A stretch of 11,797 nucleotides of DNA from an uncultured Christensenella sp. (lineage in GTDB: Bacteria; Bacillota; Clostridia; Christensenellales; UBA1242), in contig CASFFJ010000147.1 of the NCBI GenBank assembly GCA_949293915.1, forward strand, positions 1-11,797, given 5' to 3'. The notes under the pieces were generated by a model. It saw only the letters and a program-made list of their open reading frames with translations. It was not told the DNA's origin and did no database searches. This document shows, one piece after another, positions 1 through 7,382 of the stretch. The position numbers and the translations under genes were made by a program. Numbering within the stretch: the first letter of the stretch is position 1; the number at the start of each line of letters is the position of its first letter.

Positions 1-133
1 AAAGAGTTGTCTTTCCAGTACCATTCTTGCCGCCTATCAAAATTATATTTTTATCCTTATTGGTTTTAAAATTAAAAATATTAGAATTTTCATAAGAACC
101 AAAATTATATAGTTCTATTTTGTTTATTATCAT
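1..133 (-). CDS. dndD: DNA sulfur modification protein DndD, N-terminal fragment (runs off left edge)
   Basis: Reading the minus strand from an ATG at 133-131 gives 44 complete codons before the window ends. The peptide begins MIINKIELYNFG and reaches a P-loop, GGKNGTGKTTL, at residues 34-44. This matches the start of DndD, an SMC/Rad50-like ATPase of the phosphorothioation machinery that works with DndC and DndE and is thought to supply ATP-driven DNA handling during sulfur insertion. The start lies inside the end of dndC: the two genes overlap by 29 bases in different frames, which suggests translational coupling. A GGAA stretch lies upstream of the ATG; the ribosome site is weak. The rest of the gene, including signature motif, Walker B and coiled coil, is outside the window. 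The dndB-dndC-dndD order supports the call. It could instead be another DndD-like ATPase. Confidence 0.85.
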   Translation of the reverse strand, partial: MIINKIELYNFGSYENSNIFNFKTNKDKNIILIGGKNGTGKTTL

Positions 134-1514
134 ATATTATTTCCATACCTTCCTTGATTGCATCGTGATGCAACCACCCTTGATTTATTATTTTATCAAA
201 TGCTTTATTTACAATAGCGCTTCTAGTGTAGTTTTTATTTTTATCAATTTCAATCAATAATTTTGCAATTAATTCAAATGGTATATCAAACTGTTCAGCA
301 TATTGTTTAACCTTAGTAATAACATCATCTTCAAACAATGGCTTTTTATACTCATCCCAAGGTAATTTTTTCCCTTTTACTTTATAATAAATGTCTAATA
401 GGCTTCTTCTTGTTAAATCACCCTCATCTTCCCAAACTCTATCTATATACCTCAATTCTTCTATAGATATTAACTCTAATTGAGTTTGTTCTTCGAGTTT
501 TAATAATTTTTCAAGTATAATTTTTCTGCCTTGCATATTAAATGGACCAAGCCCAATTTCACCGTTATTTTTAGTATATACGCTTCCATTACGTCTCTTT
601 TTATCACGCATTTCTGGATTATTCCTTATTTCTAATAACCAGTTTCTAAAATCTCTAAGGGGAATTAATTCTTTAGCCCCGTTTTCTATGAAATTGTATA
701 AGGATTTGTCTTCTTTTACCATCGTACAGATCCAACAACCGAATCTAGAATTCCCAGTTACAGGAATTTTATCTTTATCAATTTCTCCAATTACACTTTG
801 TTCTTCTCCTAGATTTTCACCTTGGTATAAAGAAAATAGATACTTATTACTTGAATTCCAAGGCGTTTTTCCATCATCTTTAAGCAAATATTCCCATACT
901 ATTTCATTTGGAATTTCCGTTAAAGGATTATATACATATGCATTTTCTATATCATTATGAGGAATCAGTAGTTTTCCCGAAATTTCTCTATTTTTTATAT
1001 TCTGAGCTCTATAGCTACTTTCAGCTTTTCGTACGCCTAACAATAATACAACTTCGCCATTATTTTTTATTGTATTTACTGTAAAATCATTCATTGGATG
1101 AATTTTTAATCTATCAGTACACCATCTAAAACCTGGTGCTTCCGGCGTAGGATATCCTAGCCCAATTACTTTACTCCAAAATGTTTCTTCTATTTTAGGA
1201 TAAATAATTTTAGCTTCTACATTATATTTGGCTCCGGCTAAATTCATTTTATTTGAAACGTCATGCATATATTCTTTTACAATTGGATTTTCAACCATTG
1301 TATCAGAAGAAACAATATAAATTTTTTTAAAAGATGACTTTGCAGGAAGTTTTTTTAACATTTCAAATAATAAACAACATAGTAAAGTTGAATCTTTTCC
1401 TCCGCTAAAACCAATCATCCAAGGTCTATCATCATGCAAATATACTTTTTGCATTTCTTTTACGATATCTTCAAATATTCTAAATTTATTATTACTATCT
1501 AATTTTAATTTCAT
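105..1514 (-). CDS. dndC: DNA sulfur modification protein DndC (PAPS-reductase-like, ATP-pyrophosphatase fold)
   Basis: This 469-residue protein is the sulfurtransferase-type component of DNA phosphorothioation. Known DndC proteins bind ATP and a 4Fe-4S cluster and are proposed to activate DNA for sulfur insertion with sulfur from a cysteine desulfurase. Visible here are the ATP-pyrophosphatase P-loop SGGKDS at residues 37-42, FRWCTDRLKIHP around residues 129-140 with Cys132, and RFGCWICT with Cys260 and Cys263. The last three cysteines are the likely cluster ligands; Cys46 and Cys47 follow the P-loop. The N-terminal half is the PAPS-reductase-like core and the C-terminal third is helical and charged. 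Length is near the family norm. The start ATG at 1514 lies 7 bases after the dndB stop, with a modest AGG ribosome site that overlaps that stop. The 3' end overlaps dndD by 29 bases. Nothing looks broken. Confidence 0.93.
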   Translation of the reverse strand: MKLKLDSNNKFRIFEDIVKEMQKVYLHDDRPWMIGFSGGKDSTLLCCLLFEMLKKLPAKSSFKKIYIVSSDTMVENPIVKEYMHDVSNKMNLAGAKYNVEAKIIYPKIEETFWSKVIGLGYPTPEAPGFRWCTDRLKIHPMNDFTVNTIKNNGEVVLLLGVRKAESSYRAQNIKNREISGKLLIPHNDIENAYVYNPLTEIPNEIVWEYLLKDDGKTPWNSSNKYLFSLYQGENLGEEQSVIGEIDKDKIPVTGNSRFGCWICTMVKEDKSLYNFIENGAKELIPLRDFRNWLLEIRNNPEMRDKKRRNGSVYTKNNGEIGLGPFNMQGRKIILEKLLKLEEQTQLELISIEELRYIDRVWEDEGDLTRRSLLDIYYKVKGKKLPWDEYKKPLFEDDVITKVKQYAEQFDIPFELIAKLLIEIDKNKNYTRSAIVNKAFDKIINQGWLHHDAIKEGMEIIYDNKQNRTI

Positions 1515-1521
1515 AAAATAC

Positions 1522-2571
1522 CTATATGTGTTTTTCTTTTAGTTTTTCATCCTTTAACAATTCTATATTTAATTTTTTCTTAATAGCATTACAGGTTAAT
1601 ATAATTGCTTCTTCAGTATTTTTTACCCTACCATCTTCTCTAATTGTTCTTTTGTACCAAGTTTTATCATCTCTGTTCCAATTTATATTTTGTAGTTTTT
1701 TTAAATACTCACTCATATTTAAATTTTTATTTTCATAAAAATAATTGCCAAGTCGCCCAAAGGCATTTAAAGTTACTGCCAATGTCACTATATAATCTTC
1801 TCTCAAATCTTTCTTATAGAGTTTGTTATTCATGACTTCTTGCCATTCAATAATATTTTCAGAAACTTGATTCCAATATTCAATAACAAAATTTTCAGAT
1901 AATTCTGAATAATTATTTTTAATTATTCTTTGATTTGATTTATATAAATTATTTAGAGTGAATAATTTAGATGAATTCTTTCCTAAATTATCTTTTTCCT
2001 TGTCGGTATATCTTTTAAAGAAGTCAACAGTATCAATAACTTTTTTAGTAATGATTGCAATTTCATCTCTTGAATCATATAAAGTAGCTAGCGAATTTGA
2101 TGGTTTTACAGCATATTTATTTAAATCTGTAAACATTTGTTGGCTTCTTTCTAAACCTATATCTTTAAAAAATACAATTGATATAGTTTCCTTTTTTAAG
2201 GATTCATCTTCTTTTATTGCTGCGAGAATCGCAGCTTTACGGTGTTGTCCATCATTAATCAAATAAACAGCATCCATATCAACATTTAATTCACCAATAT
2301 CCCCATTGTTGTAGGGTATAAATTCAAAATCGCCATCTATTGATGCGGAGAGAGCAGAGAACACATAAGTGTCTCTGTTCTCTAAAATATATTTTTTTAT
2401 TTCAGGAATTCTTGATTCGTTAATTCTACGTTGAGCTCTAAAGTTTGCTACTGTAGTTTCATTATTATCAATAAAAATCTTCTCTAGTAACCCCAAAGGA
2501 ATCATCGCAATATAATATTCCCTATTTGCCTGCATTCCTCTGACTGCTGGAAATTTATTCCTAAAATTCAT
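1522..2571 (-). CDS. dndB: DndB, DGQHR-domain protein of the phosphorothioation system
   Basis: This is a 349-residue DGQHR-domain protein. The signature DGQHR lies at residues 107-111, preceded by a hydrophobic strand and followed by KAAILAAI. A second conserved block, QQMFTDLNKYAVKPSNSL (residues 144-161), is typical of the DndB family. DndB is not essential for sulfur incorporation; family members have been described as negative transcriptional regulators of dnd genes and as modulators of modification frequency. Here dndB is first in the modification cluster and directly follows a promoter with an overlapping palindromic repeat (2583-2606), which fits autoregulation. The ATG at 2571 has AGGTG about nine bases upstream. 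dndC follows after 7 bases. More distant DGQHR proteins exist outside Dnd systems, but the neighbouring dndC and dndD make DndB the best reading. Confidence 0.88.
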   Translation of the reverse strand: MNFRNKFPAVRGMQANREYYIAMIPLGLLEKIFIDNNETTVANFRAQRRINESRIPEIKKYILENRDTYVFSALSASIDGDFEFIPYNNGDIGELNVDMDAVYLINDGQHRKAAILAAIKEDESLKKETISIVFFKDIGLERSQQMFTDLNKYAVKPSNSLATLYDSRDEIAIITKKVIDTVDFFKRYTDKEKDNLGKNSSKLFTLNNLYKSNQRIIKNNYSELSENFVIEYWNQVSENIIEWQEVMNNKLYKKDLREDYIVTLAVTLNAFGRLGNYFYENKNLNMSEYLKKLQNINWNRDDKTWYKRTIREDGRVKNTEEAIILTCNAIKKKLNIELLKDEKLKEKHI

Positions 2572-2582
2572 CTCTGTTCACC

Positions 2583-2606
2583 TACTTAAGTATATACTTA
2601 AGTATA
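2583..2606 (-). repeat. Perfect tandem 12-bp repeat and palindrome; candidate operator upstream of dndB
   Basis: The 12-mer TACTTAAGTATA occurs twice back to back at 2583-2594 and 2595-2606. Each copy contains the 10-bp palindrome TACTTAAGTA, and the pair forms a perfect 22-bp palindrome at 2583-2604. The element sits 12 bases upstream of the dndB start codon and completely covers the proposed -10 box. This geometry is typical of a repressor site bound by one or two dimers of a helix-turn-helix regulator. Which protein binds is unknown. DndB is a candidate by family precedent; the HTH-bearing 1378-residue protein or a regulator outside the window are alternatives. The repeat is visible directly; the operator role is inferred. 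Confidence 0.7.
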
Positions 2607-2628
2607 ATTCAAATATGCTGTATTGCAA
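2601..2628 (-). promoter_or_regulatory. Candidate sigma-70 promoter for dndB-C-D
   Basis: On the minus strand, TTGCAA (2628-2623) and TATACT (2606-2601) are separated by 16 bases. They match -35 and -10 consensus at four and five of six positions. Transcription would start around 2590-2595, inside the tandem repeat, giving a leader of about 20 bases before the dndB ATG at 2571. This 61-base gap is by far the largest inside the gene run. No hairpin followed by a T-run is visible between the 153-residue gene and dndB, so read-through from upstream is also possible. Confidence 0.6.
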
Positions 2629-2632
2629 GTTG

Positions 2633-3094
2633 TTAAGACAAATCGCTTAATATATTGCTAAACATTGTTGAAACATCAACTTGCCTTGTAGCATTGTTTT
2701 CAGGTGCATATTGGCAAACAAATTCTAAAAATTTATCTTTGCTTGGAATTTCTTCGCCAATAAAAATATTATCAACAATATATTTAATACCCGCATGTGC
2801 ATATTCTTCAATCATTTTATATTTTTCATCTTGATTTTCTGATAACAGAATATTTAAATCATGAGTGGTTTCAATTGCAATAATATCCATTATATTGAAA
2901 TCTTCTTCTCCAAAAATATGATCTTTAATCGGATCACCTCCACTTTTTGCAAAAGGCAATCGTACTTTATTTTTGAATCCAATAACAGCTGCTAACATAA
3001 ATATATCCTTTAACGTAGTAAAGAATTTAGCATCTCTTAATAAAATTTGATAATATTTTTCATATGCTTCTGGTTTGTTAAATGAAGTTTTCAT
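2633..3094 (-). CDS. Small phosphorothioation-associated protein (likely Dnd-associated protein 4 family)
   Basis: This is a 153-residue soluble protein with no signal peptide or membrane segment. The first 45 residues are helical with the stretch KDIFMLAAVIGFKNKVRLPF (residues 29-48), followed by an acidic middle and a motif EEYAHAGIKYI (residues 96-106). From memory, the IFMLAA.IGFKN pattern and the EEYA.AG pattern resemble the family named DNA phosphorothioation-associated protein 4, which is known only by its co-occurrence with dnd genes; this is recall and not a database match. Its ATG shares one base with the stop of the SMC-like ATPase gene (TAATG), and a strong AGGAGG ribosome site precedes it, so the two are probably translated together and may interact. 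No catalytic motif is seen. It is unlikely to be DndE, which is shorter and normally follows dndD. Confidence 0.75.
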   Translation of the reverse strand: MKTSFNKPEAYEKYYQILLRDAKFFTTLKDIFMLAAVIGFKNKVRLPFAKSGGDPIKDHIFGEEDFNIMDIIAIETTHDLNILLSENQDEKYKMIEEYAHAGIKYIVDNIFIGEEIPSKDKFLEFVCQYAPENNATRQVDVSTMFSNILSDLS

Positions 3095-5094
3095 TATGAA
3101 ATCCTCCTAATTTCAGTAAATTCACTATCAGGCGTTGAAGTATATCCATCAGACATCTCATAAATTCCACCTACTTTTGCTGCCATACTATCAGAGACAA
3201 CACCACTCCATTGTCCTTCGGAAACAATGACAATGATTTGACTTGCTAATGCAGGTATACCTTTTGCCACATTTTCTTTGTGAGTTGGGTCTAAATTTCC
3301 AAAAGGAGAATCCATTATTATCGGATAGTCTCCACCAGAGAAATCAGACATTAAACCCATACTATATTTGTCTCTCGCATAGGAAACAATTGCACCGATA
3401 AAAGAAAGGCTTGTAATTTGGCGTTCTCCTGTCGATAGTAATTGATTTTTTTGAGTTTCTTTATTAACAATTTGTAGTTCAAAATTTTTAGAAAGTAGCG
3501 GTTCTCGATCTTGCTTTCTTGTCAAAATTGAAAAAACTTCCTTTAATTTTGTATCCATATCTTGTTGCGTAATATCAATAAAAAATTCATTAATACGATT
3601 AGTTAAAGCTTCCAAATCAGAAGTTAAAGCACTTGCCTTTTTATACAAAATAGCACCTTTAGATTTATCTTCTGCTTTAGATATTTTTGTATTTAAATCT
3701 TTTTCTGTTGTTTTAAGAGTCTCGATTGCTTGTTTTCCTTGAAAATGTTTTATTTTTAAATCATCCAACATACTTTTGGCTTGTTCTAAAAGTTCTTCTT
3801 TTGCTTGAATTAAGCTGTCATCAAAAGAATTTAACTCTTTTTTTATCTTTTCTAATTCTTTTTTTATTTCTGCCTTCCGTTCAGCACCAACATGTTCTTT
3901 TTGTTTATATTGATATATTTCGGAGAAAAAAGAATCTTTGATTGTCTTATTGTCAGAATAATTAATAAATGATACTAATCTACTATAACAGTCATCTAAT
4001 TCTTGTTTCCCGGCAGTTTCTTTCAATTTTTTTATTGTATTGTATTCTGCATGACCTTCTATTAATGGTCTTCCGCAAATACATGTTTTAGATTCTAGTA
4101 AATCATTAATAAAGGTTTCTTTAATATCAGATGGTAATTGTTTTTTTCGTCTTTTATCTTCTAGAAATTCACTTATATTTTCAAAGGAATCGGAAATTAA
4201 ATAAGTTTTAAGATTTTTTGAAATATGTTTAAAAATTCTTGAAGAATCATCTGCAAGAGTATTATTTATTGAATTAGTTTCTTTTTCTAATTCTTCTCTC
4301 CGTAGTTCTTGCCTTCTCACTTGATCTACATTATGAGTTTTTAAATAAGATTCGCAATCTTCTTTTACCTTATTATATTCCTTTATTCTCATTTCAATTT
4401 TATCCAGCTGTTCCTTGTTGTATTCAATGTTTTCTAAAACATTGCTTAGTTTATTTGTCAAATCTGCAGTTTCAGTATTTGCAGAAAGTTTGCCTAATTC
4501 TTTATTAAATTCCATCTTAATTGGATTTAAATAGTTTTTAATATTATTAATATTAGTTAATCCTAGCAAATCAAGAATTGCTTGTTTTATCTCATTTTTA
4601 CCGTCAATTTTTGCTAATCTATCAATACGTTCTCCATCAAAGAAGAAAAATCCACTTAATTTTTTAGGAATTATATTTTCAAAAAAATTTTTATTATTAA
4701 TTGTACTAGGTGGCGTTGATGATAAATTTGTAATTAGAACCTTTGGCTCTCCAATTTTAGAAATAGATCCATCGCCGTTTTTTCTAAACTCTTGCTCTCT
4801 TAAAAATATGTAATCTATTCCTTTGTCTGTTAATTCCACTCTAACAGATGCTGTGCTCGTTTCATTCTCTTGCATTTCGCTACGTTTTCTTTTATTAAGC
4901 ATTTCATCTGTAGTCAATGGCTCAATTACATTACCATAAAAAGCCCAGTGGAAAGCACTTAGCATTGTTGTTTTTCCTGTACCATTATCTCCTTTTATAA
5001 CAGTAACATTTTTTTCGCTATCAGTAGAGCATAATATTTTTATCTCACTATATACTCTAAAAAAGTCCTTTAAAGTTATACTTTTAATTATCAT
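3094..5094 (-). CDS. SMC/Rad50-like AAA ATPase, DndD paralogue
   Basis: This 666-residue protein has a split ABC-type ATPase head. The N-terminal part has Walker A GDNGTGKT at residues 35-42 and the block FFFFDGERIDRLA near residues 149-161. The C-terminal part has signature LSTGERQ at 553-559 and Walker B with PIIMDSPFGNLDP at 591-603. The DSPFGNLD form resembles the DTPLGRLD style of DndD more than the DEP form of Rad50. Between the heads lies a charged coiled coil (about 195-500) interrupted by CICGRPL with Cys338 and Cys340, a zinc-hook-like CxC that would join two molecules at the coil tip. Start and P-loop position are the same as in dndD at the left edge, so the locus encodes two ATPases of this type. 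It probably powers DNA sensing or loading for the effector module. An 11-base overlap with the 59-residue gene and a one-base overlap with the 153-residue gene imply coupling. The ribosome site is GAGGTGG. Confidence 0.88.
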   Translation of the reverse strand: MIIKSITLKDFFRVYSEIKILCSTDSEKNVTVIKGDNGTGKTTMLSAFHWAFYGNVIEPLTTDEMLNKRKRSEMQENETSTASVRVELTDKGIDYIFLREQEFRKNGDGSISKIGEPKVLITNLSSTPPSTINNKNFFENIIPKKLSGFFFFDGERIDRLAKIDGKNEIKQAILDLLGLTNINNIKNYLNPIKMEFNKELGKLSANTETADLTNKLSNVLENIEYNKEQLDKIEMRIKEYNKVKEDCESYLKTHNVDQVRRQELRREELEKETNSINNTLADDSSRIFKHISKNLKTYLISDSFENISEFLEDKRRKKQLPSDIKETFINDLLESKTCICGRPLIEGHAEYNTIKKLKETAGKQELDDCYSRLVSFINYSDNKTIKDSFFSEIYQYKQKEHVGAERKAEIKKELEKIKKELNSFDDSLIQAKEELLEQAKSMLDDLKIKHFQGKQAIETLKTTEKDLNTKISKAEDKSKGAILYKKASALTSDLEALTNRINEFFIDITQQDMDTKLKEVFSILTRKQDREPLLSKNFELQIVNKETQKNQLLSTGERQITSLSFIGAIVSYARDKYSMGLMSDFSGGDYPIIMDSPFGNLDPTHKENVAKGIPALASQIIVIVSEGQWSGVVSDSMAAKVGGIYEMSDGYTSTPDSEFTEIRRIS
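3103..3108 (-). promoter_or_regulatory. Strong Shine-Dalgarno sequence for the 153-residue gene
   Basis: The minus strand reads AGGAGG eight bases before the ATG at 3094, inside the last codons of the SMC-like ATPase gene. It is the best ribosome site in the window and fixes the start at 3094. It suggests the small protein is made in good amount relative to the ATPase. Confidence 0.8.
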
Positions 5095-5263
5095 TTGCCA
5101 CCTCTTGCATAATTATATCCTTGATTTTTCCAATTTTTTCATTTTGTCTTAAAGAATTGTCACCTTCTAATTGTGCGATTTGTACCCATGCTCGTTGTAC
5201 GATTGGTTCATACTCTTGCATTAAACTTTCTAATTCAGCTTTTCGTTTTTCAATATTTTCCAT
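5084..5263 (-). CDS. Small charged helical protein, 59 residues
   Basis: An ATG at 5263 opens 59 codons ending in TAA at 5086-5084. The peptide starts MENIEKRKAELESLMQEYEP, contains RAWVQIAQLEGDN, and ends QEVANDN. It is rich in Glu, Lys and Gln with heptad-like spacing, so a helical or coiled-coil protein is likely. The position supports a real gene: it fills the only gap between the helicase and the SMC-like ATPase, begins 3 bases after the helicase stop, has a GGAG ribosome site (5272-5275), and overlaps the ATPase start by 11 bases. I do not recognise the family. It may be an adaptor that joins helicase and ATPase, by analogy with small coiled-coil partners of SMC proteins; that is inference only. 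Confidence 0.75.
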   Translation of the reverse strand: MENIEKRKAELESLMQEYEPIVQRAWVQIAQLEGDNSLRQNEKIGKIKDIIMQEVANDN

Positions 5264-5266
5264 ATT

Positions 5267-7381
5267 CTATTCTCCACTTGAATATAATTCCCACATATTT
5301 AAAAATTTGTTATAAGCTTCAGGTCCATTAATAGCAAGCCCTGCAAACTCTTTTAATCTTTCATATTCTCTAGCTATAACTTTTCGTTCAAATTGTAACT
5401 CCTCGGGCGACAAATAAGCTAAACGTTGTTTATCTAAAATAGGAAATACTATAAAATCATAAATTTCTGCAAATTTCTTGCCTTCCGCTTTCCTTAATAT
5501 ACGACCTCTACGTTGTATAAATTCTTTAGGATTTGTTCCACTTGATAAAATGAATGCCCTTTTTAATTGAGGAATATCAACACCTTCATCTAAACATCTA
5601 ATAGCAGAAAGCCCTTGAATGAAACCATTTGCAAATAATGTTAAAATTTCTTCTCTTTCTTTCTTTGATTCTTCAGAAGTGAATTTTTGAATGCTTATTC
5701 CAATATCATCTTGCAAAACTTTATTTACTCTGCTAATAAACTTTTCATTTGAATTGACTTCTATTTTATCACCACAATAAAATAAATTGTAATTAGTGTC
5801 TTTTATAATATCTTTGAATTCTTTTAATTTTTCAATTTTGTTTTCAGCAGAGGCAATTAAACGTGCTCTTTGTGACAATAATGCAGTTAATCCAAGATTA
5901 TTATCAGAAAAATCACCATTATTAATAGCACAAGCTTTTGATATTTTTCTTGATATTTCTAAATATTGCTCCAATTCATCACCTGTTAATTCTACAAATA
6001 TTGGATAATAATAATATGGTGTTAAAAATTCTCCAATAGCTTCTTTCATTGTAAATTCATAAATTATACCACCAAAGTATTCCTTTAATTTATCCATTTC
6101 TTCATCTGTATATTTTGTCATTAGCGTTGCAGATAAACCTAATTTATATCGTGCATTTTGAGGTAAAGATGCAATCGCTTTTTCTGTTGCTAAATGATGC
6201 ATTTCATCTGCACAGAATATGTAGTCCTTTTTTATTCTTGACAAGCATTCTTGAAATGGTTGTTCTGCAAATGTTTTATTTGTTGTTATTAGGCAAAAAT
6301 TTTTCTTATAGCCATTGTTAAATAAATCAATAGCCAAATGCACTTTGTCTATCCAAGACTTAGTTGAATCATAACAACAAAGCGGAGAAAAATTAAAAGA
6401 TTTTAAAATATCAGTCCATTGTTCAACCAGAACCTTATAAGGAACAACTACTATAACACCACAAGTTGTACCTATTTTTAAATATTGTTCAAGCAATTTA
6501 ACCATAGAAGAAATTGCTGTAATGGTCTTACCTGTGCCTGTCGCCATTTCATAAATTCCACAACATTGATGTTGAACCCAAGAAGATATTGCTTTTTTTT
6601 GGTATGGTCTTAATTCAAGCCAAGATGGCATAGATACTTTTTTCTCTTTTAAATTACATTCAGACTCTATTTGCTGAATTCTAATTTGCTTTTTGTATTC
6701 ATCAAAACTAGGAATTTTTTTTCTTATTTGAATTAAATTGTTTTTTAGTGCATCAGGGAAATCACTAATTATCCATTGTTTGCTTTCGCCATTCCATAAT
6801 TCATCAAATTGAAATTCTCGTTGTTCAGTTCTATTGCTTAAAGAAGTATCCCAAGAGAAATCTACTTCAATAGTTTCATAATTATCTTCATAAGCTGTTT
6901 GACTTTCATTGGAAGAACCCCTAGATGATATTTTATTATTATCTGAATCATATAATATTAAAAATTTATCGTGAAAAATACCGCAATTATTGTCTTTTCT
7001 AGTTAAAACTTTAATTTCAAGACGTTTTTCATAAATTAACCACGATAAGAAGTTACAACCATCATCATTTGATATTTCTGTAATATCAAAATCCTTAACT
7101 AAAGCCTCTTGGATTGCATCTTCTCTTGCTTTATACCCTTGTTCTATTGCCACACAATCTTCTTTCGATAATATTGGTGATACAATTAATTGAATTTTTC
7201 CACCATTATAATAAAAATGCCGTAAACCTTTACTTATTGAAATCAATGCAGAACTTGAAAAAAATCCTGCAGCTCTTTTATATAGTACGGCTTCAGGTAA
7301 AACCATATTAAAAAACTCATTGGGAATATCGTTTTTTTCAGTAATATATCTATCTTTTAAGGAAAGCATTTTAAATGACAT
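5267..7381 (-). CDS. PLD-nuclease/DEAD-DEAH helicase fusion, putative restriction effector
   Basis: This 704-residue protein has two parts. Residues 1-200 look like a phospholipase D-type nuclease domain: a core with AAGFFSSSAL near 37-46, then HDKFLIL with His137 and Lys139, Asp145 and GSSN at 155-158. Residues 255-650 form a superfamily 2 helicase: LRPYQKKAI at 257-265, Walker A MATGTGKT at 279-286, DEMH box at 392-395, SAT at 417-419, DEGVDIP at 598-604 and QRRGRILR at 623-630. This order is known from type III-like restriction helicases, and Dnd clusters are known to carry a helicase-type restriction protein. Likely role: translocate on DNA and nick or cut DNA without phosphorothioate. 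The start at 7381 is one base after the upstream stop and has GGAG at 7387-7390. The HKD spacing is slightly unusual (five instead of four residues between Lys and Asp). It could also be a non-cutting helicase. Confidence 0.87.
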   Translation of the reverse strand: MSFKMLSLKDRYITEKNDIPNEFFNMVLPEAVLYKRAAGFFSSSALISISKGLRHFYYNGGKIQLIVSPILSKEDCVAIEQGYKAREDAIQEALVKDFDITEISNDDGCNFLSWLIYEKRLEIKVLTRKDNNCGIFHDKFLILYDSDNNKISSRGSSNESQTAYEDNYETIEVDFSWDTSLSNRTEQREFQFDELWNGESKQWIISDFPDALKNNLIQIRKKIPSFDEYKKQIRIQQIESECNLKEKKVSMPSWLELRPYQKKAISSWVQHQCCGIYEMATGTGKTITAISSMVKLLEQYLKIGTTCGVIVVVPYKVLVEQWTDILKSFNFSPLCCYDSTKSWIDKVHLAIDLFNNGYKKNFCLITTNKTFAEQPFQECLSRIKKDYIFCADEMHHLATEKAIASLPQNARYKLGLSATLMTKYTDEEMDKLKEYFGGIIYEFTMKEAIGEFLTPYYYYPIFVELTGDELEQYLEISRKISKACAINNGDFSDNNLGLTALLSQRARLIASAENKIEKLKEFKDIIKDTNYNLFYCGDKIEVNSNEKFISRVNKVLQDDIGISIQKFTSEESKKEREEILTLFANGFIQGLSAIRCLDEGVDIPQLKRAFILSSGTNPKEFIQRRGRILRKAEGKKFAEIYDFIVFPILDKQRLAYLSPEELQFERKVIAREYERLKEFAGLAINGPEAYNKFLNMWELYSSGE

Positions 7382-7382
7382 A

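Noticed and set aside
688..960. Plus-strand open frame of 90 codons inside dndC
   Set aside because: It lies wholly opposite the conserved DndC coding region, has no family features, and arises from low stop density opposite an AT-rich gene. The same applies to plus-strand frames at 1958-2266, 5121-5315 and 9775-10107.
2607..2640. Rho-independent terminator between the 153-residue gene and dndB
   Set aside because: Only a four-base-pair arm (TTGT/ACAA) is visible, without a GC stem or following T-run.
2633..3094. 153-residue protein as DndE
   Set aside because: DndE is shorter and normally follows dndD. The gene's position beside the effector ATPase and its sequence pattern do not fit.
3094..7381. 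DISARM system (DrmA helicase, DrmC PLD protein)
   Set aside because: The PLD-like domain is fused to the helicase, there is no DUF1998 protein or methyltransferase in the window, and the neighbours are dnd genes.
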